Assembly (NCBI GenBank): GCA_030066775.1 | Contig: JASJAY010000073.1 | Coordinates: forward strand, 1-64,000 | From: Planctomycetota bacterium | GTDB taxonomy: Bacteria > Planctomycetota > PLA2 > JAEUHO01 | DNA: 64,000 nt | Direction: 5' to 3' | Shown here: positions 42,718 to 52,103 of the stretch, one piece after another | Layout of the letters: every line of letters begins with the position of its first letter | Numbering within the stretch: position 1 is the first letter of the stretch | Notes under the pieces: model-generated | The model's database searches: none | Told to the model about the DNA's origin: nothing | Seen by the model: the letters and a program-made list of their open reading frames with translations, nothing else | Program-made: the position numbers and the translations under genes

Positions 42718-43848
42718 TCACGGCGACCAGACGGTCGTGCGGGGGTGGTTGGCGTACCAGCCGTACCACTCGGCCTGGAGGCCGAAGACCGACGTGAGGC
42801 GCGTGGCCTTGAGCGGGCCCCGGACGCAAACGCCGTCCATCGTCCAGAGGCTCTTCGTCTCGGTGTCCCGGCGCCGGCCGTCGCCCGCCTCGCGGAACGT
42901 CAGGGTGCGCGCCCCGACGCGGCGGTCGAACGCCGCGGCGCTCCCCGAGCGCGCGTCGTACCAGACCGTGATGGGCAGGGTGTGCAGCGTCTCCTCGACG
43001 ACCGGATGCCGGGCCAGCGCCTTGAAGGGATAGGCGCGCGGGCTCTTGCCGACGACGACGCCGTACACCAGGTCCCACAGGTGGAGCTGATCGTTCCGCG
43101 TCTGGATCGTCTCGGCGAAGAACTGCGGCAGATGCTTGCCGCCGCGACGGCTCGCCGCCTCGGGGAAGTACCCGCGGTCGCCACGGCGCCCCATGTACTG
43201 CGGATCCGGCATCTGGACGTCGGTCGCGGGATGCGTGGCGAGCCAGTCGGCCCAGGTCGTGTGCCGGCCCGTCGGCACGCGCTCGAGGAACGTGCCCTCG
43301 AGCTCGCCCTCGAAGCACTCGCCCGTCAGGTGCATCCACTTCGACGACGTCTGGTGGTCGTAGAGCACGGCGGTGCCCTGGAAGATCCCGTGGAACCCGA
43401 AGGTGAGCCGGCGACCGCCGACCCGGGGATCGAAGGTGATCCCCGACGAGCAGATCACTCAGTAGGTGACGGCGATGGGCACGCCGTCGATCCGATCGTT
43501 GACCACGTGGTAGTACGAGATCATGCGCACGGGATACGCACGCGCATGCCCGTCGAGCAGGACGCCGTACACCTCGTCCTCGGGCTTCAAGAAGCGCACG
43601 TCCGCGCCGGGCATCGTCTTCGGATCCGTCGCCGGCAGGAAGCGGTCGTGGTCGATGTGGAACTGCGAGCGCGGGAACCGGCCGATGCGCGGCGTGCCGG
43701 GGGGGAGCCCGTCATCGAAGGGCGCGAAGTCCTCGATCCTCGGCGGCTCGCGGTCCAGCAGGTCGCTCGGGGCATCGCCGACCGGCTCGAGCTCCTCGCC
43801 GCACGCGCCGAGAGCCACGGCGAGCAGCAGGGCGATCCACGCGCGCAT
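42718..43848 (-). CDS. DUF3179 lipoprotein with in-frame TGA at the CxxC position (candidate selenoprotein)
   Basis: Read through one TGA (43459-43461), this frame gives a full-length 376-residue DUF3179 protein. Leader MRAWIALLLAVALGAC carries a lipobox. Family landmarks follow on both sides of the TGA: GHARAYPVRMISYYHVVNDR and VPIAVTY before it, then V-I-C-SSG, RLTFGFHGIFQGTAVLYDHQT, HTTWADWLATHP and RAYPFKALA after it. Most members have VTYCPLC, so the TGA occupies the first Cys of CxxC, giving UVIC at residues 130-133. No frameshift or further stop occurs in the remaining 246 codons. Selenocysteine insertion is a reasonable reading; a recent nonsense mutation or sequence error is the main alternative. 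GAGG lies 7 bases before the ATG. The biochemical role of DUF3179 is not established. Confidence 0.75.
43424..43445 (-). promoter_or_regulatory. Stem-loop just downstream of the in-frame TGA (possible SECIS)
   Basis: On the mRNA strand, 13 bases after the UGA, CGGGGAUC pairs perfectly with GAUCCCCG around a six-base loop ACCUUC. Bacterial SECIS elements are stem-loops that begin shortly after the UGA with the apical loop roughly 16-37 bases away; here the loop starts 22 bases after it. Against this, known loops usually have a G in the first two positions, which is missing. Seen: the perfect 8-bp stem. Inferred: any SelB-binding role. Confidence 0.4.
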
Positions 43849-43903
43849 CGAGACCTCGCTTTCCGAACCGTCGACAGGCCGCGCGGGATTGTATCTTCGC
43901 GGG

Positions 43904-44356
43904 GTGCAGACGCCGCCCCCCCCGACGCGCCGATCGACCGCCCTGCTCCTCGCGGCGGCGCTCTGCGTCCTCGCCGGCTGCTCGACGTCGCGCACGCTCG
44001 AGATCGTGACGAACCCGCCCGGCGCCACGATCTGGGTCGACCAGGTCAAGCAGGACAAGCTGACGCCCGTCGAGGTGCCGTTCACGCACTACCGCTACTT
44101 CGACGTGCGCGTCGAGAAGCCGGGCTACGTCCCCGTCGCCACGCAGCTGCGCGTCCCCACGGAGGCCGACGGCTATCCGCTGGTGGACCTGCCGCTCGAG
44201 CTCCTGGGCCGCTCCAAGCGCTGGACGCGCACCATCGAGCTGGAGCCGCTGCCGCCGCGTCCGGGCGATCCGGAGGCGCGCGCCACGCTGGAAAAGGCAC
44301 GCGGCTTCGCCGAGCGCGCGCGCGAGGAGGCCGCGCGGGGAGTGCCGGAGCGATGA
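43904..44356 (+). CDS. PEGA-domain lipoprotein
   Basis: Predicted lipoprotein of 150 residues. The leader ALLLAAALCVLAGC has a canonical LAGC lipobox. The PEGA domain follows: LEIVTNPPGATIWVDQV and VRVEKPGYVPV are its hallmark strands. A charged, helical C-terminus rich in Ala/Arg/Glu ends the protein. GTG 43904 gives a leader of normal length; a TTG 15 bases upstream (43889) is possible. It diverges from the DUF3179 gene across 55 bases and overlaps murD by ATGA, so the two are translationally coupled. Likely a small periplasmic envelope protein; function unknown. Confidence 0.82.
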   Translation: MQTPPPPTRRSTALLLAAALCVLAGCSTSRTLEIVTNPPGATIWVDQVKQDKLTPVEVPFTHYRYFDVRVEKPGYVPVATQLRVPTEADGYPLVDLPLELLGRSKRWTRTIELEPLPPRPGDPEARATLEKARGFAERAREEAARGVPER

Positions 44357-45747
44357 GAGCACCGGACCTCGTCGGTCGGCCGCCGGCCGCGTCGATCGAC
44401 ACCTTCACCGGTGGCCACGTCCTGGTCCTGGGCCTCGGCCGCTTCGGCGGCGGTGTCGAGACGGCGCGCTTCCTGGCCGCCGAGGGCGCGACATGCCGGA
44501 TCGCAGACGCGCAGCCGCGCGAGGCCCTGGCCGAGCCCGCCGCGGAGGCCGAGGCCCTCGGCGCCGAGGTCGTCTTCGGGCCTCAGGGGACCGAGCTCCT
44601 GGACGGCATGACGGCGGTGATCGTGAGCCCGGCGATTCCCGCGGACCATCCGGTCGTAGCCGCCGCGTTCGAGCGCGGCATCCCCGTCACGACCGAGATG
44701 AACGTGGTGCTCCAGCGGTGCCCGGCGCCCGTGTTCGGCGTGACCGGAACGAAGGGCAAGAGCACGACCTCGACGCTCTTGGCCCACATGCTCGGCGCGG
44801 CCGGGCACGCCGTGCATCTCGGCGGCAACATCGGTCGCCCGCTGATCGGCGCCCTCCCCGACATGCGTCCGGACGACCGGGTGGTGCTGGAGATGAGCTC
44901 GTTCCAGCTCTGGTGGACGCGGCAGGTCCGTCGCTCGCCCCACGTCACCGTGGTGACGAACCTCTTCGAGGATCACCTCGACCGCCACGGGACCATGGCC
45001 GCCTACGCCGACGCGAAGCGGGCCGCGCTCGAGTACCAGACGCCGGACGACGTCGCCGTGCTCCCGGCCGACGACCCCGGCGTGCGCGAAGCGGGCTACC
45101 CCCAGGCCGGCGACGCACGGCGCATCACCTTCGGCGTCGGCGGCGACGCGGTCCTGGACCACGGGACGGTCCGTGTCGGCGCCCACACCGTGGACCTCGC
45201 GGGGATGCGCCTCCTCGGCGGCCACAACGCACAGAACGCCCTCGCCGCGGCGACGGCCGCGCTCGTCGATCCCACGACGACGGCGGCCGCCGTTCGCGCG
45301 GGCGCCCTGGCGACCGATCCCCTGCCGCACCGCATGGAGCCCGTCGAGGAGGTGGACGGCGTGCTGTACGTGGACGACAGCAACGCCACGAACCCCAAGA
45401 GCACGTTGTGCGCCCTCGCCGCGTTCGAGCGGCCCGTCGTGCTGCTGCTCGGCGGGAAGGACAAGGGCGTCGACCCGACCGAGCTGGTGGACGGTGTGGT
45501 GGCGCACGCCAAGGCGGTCGTCGGCATCGGCACGACCGGTCCCGACCTCGTGCGCCGCATCGGGCTGCGCGCGCCGACCGCCATTCGTACGAACATGGAG
45601 GAGGCCGTGGCGGTCGCCCGCGAGCTGGCCGCCCCCGGCGACGTGGTCCTGCTCTCGCCCGGCTACTCGAGCCTGGACGACTACCCCTCGTTCGTCGCCC
45701 GCGGCGAGGCGTTCCGCGCGGCCGTGCTGGGCGCCATGCATCTGTAA
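44353..45747 (+). CDS. murD: UDP-N-acetylmuramoyl-L-alanine--D-glutamate ligase
   Basis: Adds D-glutamate to UDP-MurNAc-L-Ala in peptidoglycan precursor synthesis (cytoplasm). The 464-residue protein has the three Mur ligase domains. An N-terminal UDP-binding Rossmann-like domain (VLVLGLGRFGGGVETARFL) precedes the ATP-binding GVTGTKGKSTTSTLLAHML. EMSSFQLWW and HLDRHGTMAAY lie in the central domain, with the C-terminal DDSNATNPKSTLCAL. The size matches the family (about 440-470). It stands outside any dcw-type cell-wall cluster, behind a PEGA lipoprotein with which it overlaps. The intact motifs argue for an active enzyme and for peptidoglycan synthesis in this organism. Confidence 0.93.
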   Translation: MRAPDLVGRPPAASIDTFTGGHVLVLGLGRFGGGVETARFLAAEGATCRIADAQPREALAEPAAEAEALGAEVVFGPQGTELLDGMTAVIVSPAIPADHPVVAAAFERGIPVTTEMNVVLQRCPAPVFGVTGTKGKSTTSTLLAHMLGAAGHAVHLGGNIGRPLIGALPDMRPDDRVVLEMSSFQLWWTRQVRRSPHVTVVTNLFEDHLDRHGTMAAYADAKRAALEYQTPDDVAVLPADDPGVREAGYPQAGDARRITFGVGGDAVLDHGTVRVGAHTVDLAGMRLLGGHNAQNALAAATAALVDPTTTAAAVRAGALATDPLPHRMEPVEEVDGVLYVDDSNATNPKSTLCALAAFERPVVLLLGGKDKGVDPTELVDGVVAHAKAVVGIGTTGPDLVRRIGLRAPTAIRTNMEEAVAVARELAAPGDVVLLSPGYSSLDDYPSFVARGEAFRAAVLGAMHL

Positions 45748-45816
45748 AGGTCGTGTCGACCGCGTCCGGGCCCGGAGCGGGGCGGGGCGCACGGGGCGTG
45801 GTAGTCTCCGGCCTGC

Positions 45817-46326
45817 ATGTCGTCGAACACCTGCCAGATCTGTCACGTCAACCCGGCGACGATCCACCACACGGATCTCACGGGCGGCAAGAAGGTGGAG
45901 ACCCACGTCTGCGAAGCGTGCGCGGCGGCGCACGGCGTCGCCAACGAGGGCGGCTTCGTCGCGAACCTGATGGACGTCGCGCGCGGCATCCAGGCGCGCG
46001 CGGAGAGCTGCCCCCACTGCGGCATCACGTTCGAGGAGTTCCGCTCCAAGGGTCGCTTCGGATGCCCGCGGGACTACGAGGTGTTCCGCGAGGCGCTGGT
46101 CCCCCTGCTCCAGAAGATGCACGGCGGCGCACAGCGTCACGTCGGTCGCCTGCCCCACGGTCAAGACGAGGTCGAGACGACCGTGAGCGACCGCTTGCTG
46201 CAGCTGCGCCGAGAGCTGCAGGAAGCCGTGGAGCAGGAGAAGTACGAGGACGCAGCGCGGCTGCGCGACGAGATCGCCGAGATCGAACGCGCGTCGAAGC
46301 AGGGGCGTCCCTGGACGAGCGCCTGA
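45817..46326 (+). CDS. mcsA: McsA-like zinc-finger activator of protein arginine kinase
   Basis: Cofactor of McsB, 169 residues. Two pairs of CxxC motifs can be seen: CQIC and CEAC near the N-terminus, then CPHCG further on, with a fourth Cys in FGCPRDY, forming the McsA treble-clef-like zinc sites. The C-terminal UvrB/UvrC motif (about 130-160, LRRELQEAVEQEKYEDAARL) is typical. It precedes mcsB by 4 bases. In Bacillus it follows the repressor CtsR, which is absent here, so regulation must differ. ATG 45817 is taken as the first Met before the zinc motif. Confidence 0.9.
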   Translation: MSSNTCQICHVNPATIHHTDLTGGKKVETHVCEACAAAHGVANEGGFVANLMDVARGIQARAESCPHCGITFEEFRSKGRFGCPRDYEVFREALVPLLQKMHGGAQRHVGRLPHGQDEVETTVSDRLLQLRRELQEAVEQEKYEDAARLRDEIAEIERASKQGRPWTSA

Positions 46327-46330
46327 CGCG

Positions 46331-47383
46331 ATGGACGTGGAGCTCGGCCAGTTCGACAGTCGCGGCGGCGAATGGCTGCGGGGCGAAGGACGACGTTCCG
46401 ACATCGTCATCTCGTCGCGCGTGCGGCTCGCGCGCAACCTCGCCGGCTTCCCGTTCCTCGGCCGCGCGAGCGAGGTGCAGCGCCAGGAGATCGTCGATCG
46501 CCTGCAGCCGTGCCTCGATCATCTCGAGCTCGCGCCGCAGACCTTCTACGTCGACCTCGAGGACACGGACCGCATGCTCCGTCGCTTCCTCGTGGAGCGG
46601 CATCTGATCAGCCGCGAGCTCGAGTCCTCGAAGGGGCCGCGCGCCGTCGCGTTCGGCTCGGACGAGGTGGCGGCGGTGATGGTCAACGAAGAGGACCACC
46701 TGCGCCTGCAGGTGATCCGCGCGAGCCTCGCCCTCGATGAGACGTACCGCCTGGCGAGCGAGCTCGATCGCGAGCTCGAGCGCATGGTGGAGTTCGCGGC
46801 ATCCAGCCGGTTCGGCTACCTCACGGCCTGCCCCACGAACGTCGGCACGGGCCTGCGTGCGTCCGTGATGATGCACCTGCCGGCCCTGGTGCACCTGAAG
46901 CAGATCGAGCGCGTCTTCCGCTCGGCCCAGCGCACGGGCCTGACCGTGCGCGGCTTCTACGGTGAAGGCACGATGGCCTCGGGCGACCTCTACCAGATCA
47001 GCAACCAGATCACGCTGGGCAAGTCCGAGGAGTCGATCCTCGACAGCCTGCAGCGCATGCTCCCGCGCATCCTCGAGTACGAGGACAAGTGCCGCGACGA
47101 GCTCTCGACGCGCGGACGCACCAAGCTCGAGGACAAGTGCCATCGCGCGCTCGCGATCCTGCGCGCCGCGCGCAGCCTCACGAGCGAGGAGGCGATGACC
47201 TACCTCAGCGCCGTGCGGCTCGGCGTCGTGATGAAGATCCTCACGGACGTCGCCCTGCCGCGCGTCAACGAGCTCTTCGTGCTGACCCAGCCGGCGCATC
47301 TGCAGAAGATGGAAGGCCGCGCGCTCGAGCCCGATGACCGCGACGTGCGTCGCGCGACCTTCGTGCGTCAGACGCTCAGCTAG
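46331..47383 (+). CDS. mcsB: McsB protein-arginine kinase
   Basis: Phosphorylates arginine residues on proteins, marking them for ClpC:ClpP degradation. The 350-residue phosphagen-kinase-like fold has ISSRVRLARNLAGFPF at the N-terminus and the catalytic-cysteine segment ACPTNVGTGLRASVMMHLP. The C-terminal RDVRRATFVRQ may include part of the arginine-binding pocket. The size matches McsB (about 350-360). Together with mcsA upstream and clpC about 2 kb downstream it forms the arginine-phosphorylation protein quality-control module, best known in Firmicutes but present in some planctomycetes. Confidence 0.93.
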   Translation: MDVELGQFDSRGGEWLRGEGRRSDIVISSRVRLARNLAGFPFLGRASEVQRQEIVDRLQPCLDHLELAPQTFYVDLEDTDRMLRRFLVERHLISRELESSKGPRAVAFGSDEVAAVMVNEEDHLRLQVIRASLALDETYRLASELDRELERMVEFAASSRFGYLTACPTNVGTGLRASVMMHLPALVHLKQIERVFRSAQRTGLTVRGFYGEGTMASGDLYQISNQITLGKSEESILDSLQRMLPRILEYEDKCRDELSTRGRTKLEDKCHRALAILRAARSLTSEEAMTYLSAVRLGVVMKILTDVALPRVNELFVLTQPAHLQKMEGRALEPDDRDVRRATFVRQTLS

Positions 47384-47392
47384 AGGACGGCC

Positions 47393-47665
47393 GTGCCGAA
47401 GAAGCAGCTCACCGCGTACCAGCGCAAGGTCATCCAGCGCTACTACCAGAACCGCGACGCCATCGATTCGCAGCGCTTGGCCGAGCTCGTGACGGACCTC
47501 TACCTCGCGACCACGGCGAAACGGAGGATGCAACTCTGGGCCCGCGCGCGCAAGCTGCTCGAGCGCATCCCGGACATGGACGAGGCGTTCCTCGACCGGC
47601 TCGAGAAGGACAACGACCTCGAGACGCTCGCCGGCATCGCCGAGGCACGCTTCCTCGGGGAGTGA
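47393..47665 (+). CDS. Small helical protein of unknown function between mcsB and a glycosyltransferase gene
   Basis: Not recognised. It is 90 residues, strongly charged and predicted helical (LTAYQRKVIQRYYQNRDAID, then WARARKLLERIPDMDEAFLDRL), with no leader or Cys. GTG start lies 9 bases after the mcsB stop with GAGGA 6 bases upstream. Its tight spacing suggests co-transcription with mcsAB. It could be an adaptor or regulator in the McsB/ClpC module. Confidence 0.75.
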   Translation: MPKKQLTAYQRKVIQRYYQNRDAIDSQRLAELVTDLYLATTAKRRMQLWARARKLLERIPDMDEAFLDRLEKDNDLETLAGIAEARFLGE

Positions 47666-47708
47666 GGGCATCCGGGCGTAGGATGCCCGTCGTCGCCGCG
47701 CCGCCGGC

Positions 47709-49112
47709 GTGAAGGAGACGTCGTTGCCGCGCACCTGGATCAAGGACCGCGTCCGCCGGTCGGCGCTCTTGCAGCGGCTCTATGCGCGCAGCTGCCTGCG
47801 CGCGGCCCGGCGCGAGGAGGGCGCCGGCCGCCTGTACGCCGCGGCGCGTGTGCTGCTGCGCGCCGAGAAGCACCTGCCGCCGTCGGTCTGGACGCCCAAG
47901 CGCCGCGCCGTCGTGCGGCGGCTGATCCGCGCGTCCTGCTACGACGGCGACCAGCTGCGCAAGATCGAGCGCAACGTGTTGCGGGCGTCGCTCTTGGCCG
48001 CTCCCGAGGGGCGCATCGGGCACGACCGCTACAACGCCGAGCCGATCGAAAACCGCGTCCGCTTCCTGTGGGCCAAGCAAGGCGATACGCCCGAGCGGCA
48101 GGGCGACCTGATGGTGCTCAAGGCGCCCGACGACGAGACGGGCGAACGCGGCGTGATCCTCTTGATGTTCCACGAGACGATCGAGTTCGCCGCGGCGTAC
48201 CTCGACCTCCCGGCGCTCGCCGAGGACTGGACCTTCGTCCTCGAGACGAGCAACTGGGGTGCGGCCGACGCGCGCTTCCTGCCGTGGCTCGGCAGCGACC
48301 TGGACGTGCACGTGATGGCGCCGCGGCGGGTGGACTTCGAGTGGTTCGAGGCGCTCGACGCGAACCTCACGCCGGTCCGCGTCGGCTCCGGCGAGTGGGT
48401 GCCGTTCGAGCGCTTCCAGCCCCTACCCGACGAACCGAAGCAGTTCGACATCGCGATGGTCGCCTCCTGGGATCGGCTGAAGCGCCACGAGCTCCTCTTC
48501 CAGGCCATGGCGAGCGTGCGCCGCAAGAGCGGGCGCGCGCTCACCGCGGCGCTCATCGGCTACCCCCTCGGCTGGCCCCGCTCGCGCGTCGAAGCGCTCG
48601 CACGCAAGCACGGCGTCGAAGCCGAGGTCACCTTCCACGAGGACATCCCCCAGGAAGAGGTCAGTCGGCTGGTCGCGCTCTCGCGCGTGTCGGTCCTCCT
48701 CTCGCGCGAGGAGGGCAGCAACCGCTCTGTCTACGAGAGCCTCTTCGTAGATACACCCGTCATCGTCTACGCGGAGCACAAGGGCATCGATCTCGAGCAG
48801 GTGAACGCGGAGACGGGCATCCTGGCGGCGGACGACGAGCTGGCCGAGGCCCTGCTGCGCGTGATCGACGCGCCGGACGCGTTCACCGCGGGCGCCTGGG
48901 CGCGCGCCCACACCGGGTGGTCGAACGCGCACCGACGCCTGAACGAGCATCTGCGTGCCCATGCGACCCGAGCCGGACGTCCCTGGACGACCGACATCGC
49001 GGCCAAGGTGAACGCGCCCTCGCAGAAATACGCAGAGCCGGGCGCGTACGCGCAGTTCGACGCGGCCTACCAGCGCCTCGCGCCCCATCTGCTCGCGCCC
49101 GCCGACGGCTGA
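47709..49112 (+). CDS. Glycosyltransferase family 1/4-type protein with long N-terminal extension
   Basis: Predicted GT-B-like protein, 467 residues. The C-terminal half has the glycosyltransferase 1 pattern: QFDIAMVASWDRLKRHELLF starts the nucleotide-sugar domain, followed by HEDIPQEEVSRLVALSRV and REEGSNRSVYESLFVDTPVI (E-x7-E). The N-terminal 100 residues are Arg-rich and helical and do not resemble a standard acceptor domain. GTG 47709 with the following KETSLPRT is used. It sits between the McsA/McsB genes and clpC and may be an unrelated insertion in that module. Confidence 0.8.
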   Translation: MKETSLPRTWIKDRVRRSALLQRLYARSCLRAARREEGAGRLYAAARVLLRAEKHLPPSVWTPKRRAVVRRLIRASCYDGDQLRKIERNVLRASLLAAPEGRIGHDRYNAEPIENRVRFLWAKQGDTPERQGDLMVLKAPDDETGERGVILLMFHETIEFAAAYLDLPALAEDWTFVLETSNWGAADARFLPWLGSDLDVHVMAPRRVDFEWFEALDANLTPVRVGSGEWVPFERFQPLPDEPKQFDIAMVASWDRLKRHELLFQAMASVRRKSGRALTAALIGYPLGWPRSRVEALARKHGVEAEVTFHEDIPQEEVSRLVALSRVSVLLSREEGSNRSVYESLFVDTPVIVYAEHKGIDLEQVNAETGILAADDELAEALLRVIDAPDAFTAGAWARAHTGWSNAHRRLNEHLRAHATRAGRPWTTDIAAKVNAPSQKYAEPGAYAQFDAAYQRLAPHLLAPADG

Positions 49113-49332
49113 GCCGGTCCGGCGTCCCGGGCCGAAGGTCGAATCCCCCGGCACGCGATCTGCGTCTAGGCTGTGTACACCCGCTCTGAATCGCGTTGGC
49201 ATGTCGGTTTGGCACGCTGCGCGTCGGACGGTTGCCGCACCGGCACGCGGCCCGGCCGAACACCACCTTCAAACGGTCGTATCCAGAGGGGGCAACGGGG
49301 CTGCCCGGGTCCACAATCGGGCCGGAGATCCT

Positions 49333-51903
49333 ATGTTCGACCGTTTCACCGATCGCGCTCGCAAAGTCATGGGCCTGGCTCGCCAGGAGGCCCAGCGGTT
49401 CAACCACGACTACATCGGCACGGAGCACATCCTGCTGGGTCTGGTGCAGGAGGGCAGCGGCGTCGCCGCGTCCGTCCTCAAGAACCTCGACATCGACCTG
49501 AAGAAGATCCGCCAGGAGGTGGAGAAGCTCGTCAGCAACGGCACGAGCATGGTCACGATGGGCCAGCTGCCCTTCACGCCCCGCGCGAAGAAGGTGCTCG
49601 AGCTCTCCCTCGAGGAGGCCAGCAACCTCGGCCACACCTACATCGGCACGGAGCATCTGCTGCTCGGTCTGATCCGCGAGAACGAGGGCATCGCCGCGCA
49701 GGTCCTGCGCAACCTCAAGGTTCGCCTCGAGGACGTGCGCGACGAGGTGCTCGAGCTGCTCGGCGCCGACCCCTCCGACCCGGACACCAGCGACGACCCG
49801 ACCGAGGTCGGCGCGGGCACCGGCGGCGGCCAGACCGCCGGCAAGTCGAAGACCCCGGCGCTCGACGCGTTCGGCCGCGACCTCACCGAGTACGCGCGCG
49901 AGAACAAGCTCGACCCGGTCATCGGCCGCAAGCTCGAGATCGAGCGCGTGATCCAGGTGCTCTGCCGCCGCACGAAGAACAACCCCGTGCTGCTCGGCGA
50001 GGCCGGCGTCGGCAAGACGGCGATCGTCGAGGGCCTGGCCCAGTCGATCATGTCGGGCGACGTCCCGGAGCTGCTGCGCAACCGCCGCCTGGTCGTGCTC
50101 GACCTCGCGATGATGGTGGCCGGCACGAAGTACCGCGGTCAGTTCGAAGAGCGCATCAAGGCGGTCATGACCGAGGTACGCCGCTCGAAGAACGTGATCC
50201 TGTTCATCGACGAGCTGCACACGCTGGTTGGCGCCGGCGGTGCCGAGGGCGCGATCGACGCGAGCAACGTGCTCAAGCCCGCGCTGTCGCGCGGCGAGGT
50301 GCAGTGCATCGGCGCCACGACCCTCGACGAGTACCGCAAGTACATCGAGAAGGACGGCGCGCTCGAGCGGCGCTTCCAGACCGTCATGGTCAACCCGCCG
50401 AACAAGGACGAGGCCTACGAGATCCTGCTCGGCCTGCGCGACAAGTACGAGGCCCACCACCGCGTCAAGTTCACCAACGACGCGCTCAAGGGTGCGGTCG
50501 ACCTCTCCACGCGCTACATCAACGGCCGCTTCCTGCCGGACAAGGCGATCGACGTCATGGACGAGGCCGGTGCCCGCGTGCGCCTGCGCTCGATGACGCA
50601 GCCGCCCGACCTCAAGGAGCTCGAGGCCCAGATCGGGCGCCTGGAGCGCGAGAAGGACGAGGCCGTCGCCGCGCAGGACTTCGAGCGCGCCGCCCAGCTG
50701 CGCGACCAGGCGCAGAAGGTGCGCCGCACGAAGGACCAGATGCTGCGCGAGTGGCGTGAGCAGACGCAGAACAACACCGGCGTCGTCGACGAGGAGGTCA
50801 TCCGCGAGACGGTCTCCAAGATGACGGGCATCCCGCTCACGCGGCTCGAGAAGGCCGAGGCCGAGCGCCTGCTCCGTATGGAGGAGGTCCTGCACGAGAC
50901 CGTCGTCAGCCAGGACGACGCGATCAAGGCCATCGCGCGCGCGCTGCGCCGCAGCCGAAGCGGTCTCAAGGACCCGCGCCGGCCGATGGGCTCGTTCATC
51001 TTCCTGGGCCCCACGGGCGTGGGTAAGACGCACCTCTCGAAGGCGCTTGCCGAGTTCATGTTCGGCGACCCCGACGCGCTCATCCAGATCGACATGTCCG
51101 AGTACATGGAGAAGCACACCGTCAGCCGTCTGGTCGGTGCGCCTCCCGGGTACGTCGGCTTCGAGGAGGGCGGTCAGCTCACCGAGCAGGTGCGCCGTCG
51201 CCCCTACTGCGTCGTGCTCTTCGACGAGATCGAGAAGGCGCACCACGACGCCTTCAACATGCTCCTCCAGATCATGGAAGAGGGGCGCCTCACGGACTCG
51301 TTCGGCCGCCACGTCGACTTCCGCAACACGGTCATCATCATGACCAGCAACATCGGCGCGGAGGCGATCAAGGGCCAGAGCGGCCTCGGCTTCTCCAAGG
51401 AGTCCGAGGAGGGCACCCACACGCGCATGCGCGAGCAGCTCATGTCGCAGGTGGAGCGCCACTTCCGTCCGGAGTTCCTCAACCGCGTCGACGAGATCAT
51501 CGTCTTCAAGCAGCTCACGCGCGAGGACCTGCAGGACATCATCGTGATCGAGACGCGCGGCCTCTCCGAGCGTCTCGAGGAGAAGAACATCTTCCTGGAG
51601 CTCTCCGAGGCGGCGAAGGAGCACATCATCGACGCCGGCTACAACCCGGAGTTCGGTGCGCGTCCCCTGCGTCGCGCAATCCAACGCATCCTCGAAGACC
51701 CGCTCTCCGAGGAGGTCCTGCGCGGTCACTTCAGCGAGCGCACGATCGTCCGCGTCCACTTCGAAGAGGGCAAGGGCATCTGGTTCGAGCACGAGCGCAA
51801 GGAGGAGGAGACCCCGCCGCCCGAGCCTGAGCCGGTCGAGGTCGCCGCCGAGGACACCGGCACCGCCGACAGCGGCGAAGCCGCCCCCAAGGCCGACGAC
51901 TAA
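49333..51903 (+). CDS. clpC: ClpC-type AAA+ unfoldase
   Basis: ATP-dependent unfoldase that feeds substrates to ClpP, 856 residues. It has two N-terminal repeat motifs ([13 protein letters not shown] and [13 protein letters not shown]), the first AAA+ module with Walker [14 protein letters not shown] and Walker B ILFIDELH, and the UVR-bearing middle domain ([20 protein letters not shown]). The second AAA+ module has [14 protein letters not shown] and [10 protein letters not shown]. The short middle domain and UVR motif identify ClpC rather than ClpB, and McsA and McsB are its classical partners. ATG 49333 ([16 protein letters not shown]) matches the family start; the reading upstream to 49201 is unlike it. 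GGAG is 8 bases upstream. Confidence 0.95.
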   Translation: MFDRFTDRARKVMGLARQEAQRFNHDYIGTEHILLGLVQEGSGVAASVLKNLDIDLKKIRQEVEKLVSNGTSMVTMGQLPFTPRAKKVLELSLEEASNLGHTYIGTEHLLLGLIRENEGIAAQVLRNLKVRLEDVRDEVLELLGADPSDPDTSDDPTEVGAGTGGGQTAGKSKTPALDAFGRDLTEYARENKLDPVIGRKLEIERVIQVLCRRTKNNPVLLGEAGVGKTAIVEGLAQSIMSGDVPELLRNRRLVVLDLAMMVAGTKYRGQFEERIKAVMTEVRRSKNVILFIDELHTLVGAGGAEGAIDASNVLKPALSRGEVQCIGATTLDEYRKYIEKDGALERRFQTVMVNPPNKDEAYEILLGLRDKYEAHHRVKFTNDALKGAVDLSTRYINGRFLPDKAIDVMDEAGARVRLRSMTQPPDLKELEAQIGRLEREKDEAVAAQDFERAAQLRDQAQKVRRTKDQMLREWREQTQNNTGVVDEEVIRETVSKMTGIPLTRLEKAEAERLLRMEEVLHETVVSQDDAIKAIARALRRSRSGLKDPRRPMGSFIFLGPTGVGKTHLSKALAEFMFGDPDALIQIDMSEYMEKHTVSRLVGAPPGYVGFEEGGQLTEQVRRRPYCVVLFDEIEKAHHDAFNMLLQIMEEGRLTDSFGRHVDFRNTVIIMTSNIGAEAIKGQSGLGFSKESEEGTHTRMREQLMSQVERHFRPEFLNRVDEIIVFKQLTREDLQDIIVIETRGLSERLEEKNIFLELSEAAKEHIIDAGYNPEFGARPLRRAIQRILEDPLSEEVLRGHFSERTIVRVHFEEGKGIWFEHERKEEETPPPEPEPVEVAAEDTGTADSGEAAPKADD

Positions 51904-51906
51904 CCT

Positions 51907-52002
51907 GCAGCGAACGTACCGGGGAAAACTGCGGCAAGTTGCGACCGTGACGTGACCGCCACGGTCACAGCTTGCCGCAGTTTTCCCCGGTACCAGCGCT
52001 GC
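51907..52002. repeat. Long inverted repeat downstream of clpC
   Basis: Arms 51916-51949 and 51960-51993 are 34 bases each with two mismatches, around a 10-base loop. The core GTACCGGGGAAAACTGCGGC plus AAG is perfect on both sides (23 bases). A further 6 bp (51907-51912 with 51997-52002) pair beyond a 3-base internal mismatch. It starts 4 bases after the clpC stop. It could act as a bidirectional transcription terminator (no T-tract follows), or be a miniature inverted-repeat element. It is unrelated to the RAYT repeats at 422 and 1542. Confidence 0.85.
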
Positions 52003-52103
52003 GCGTTTCTGACGGCGGGATTACGGATAGGCTGCGCCGGCCCCGCATGCGGACGAACCGGCGGGGATACTGGCCGTTTGCGTCTGTACGTGGAGCCCGC
52101 GCG

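Noticed and set aside
49208-49225. TTGGCACGCTGC as a sigma-54 -24/-12 promoter for clpC
   Set aside because: The -24-like TTGGCACG is present but the GC expected 10 bases after GG is missing and TTGC is absent.
49201-49332. Upstream extension of clpC from ATG 49201
   Set aside because: ClpC homologues start at MFDRFT; the extra 44 residues are not family-like, and ATG 49333 has its own ribosome-binding site.
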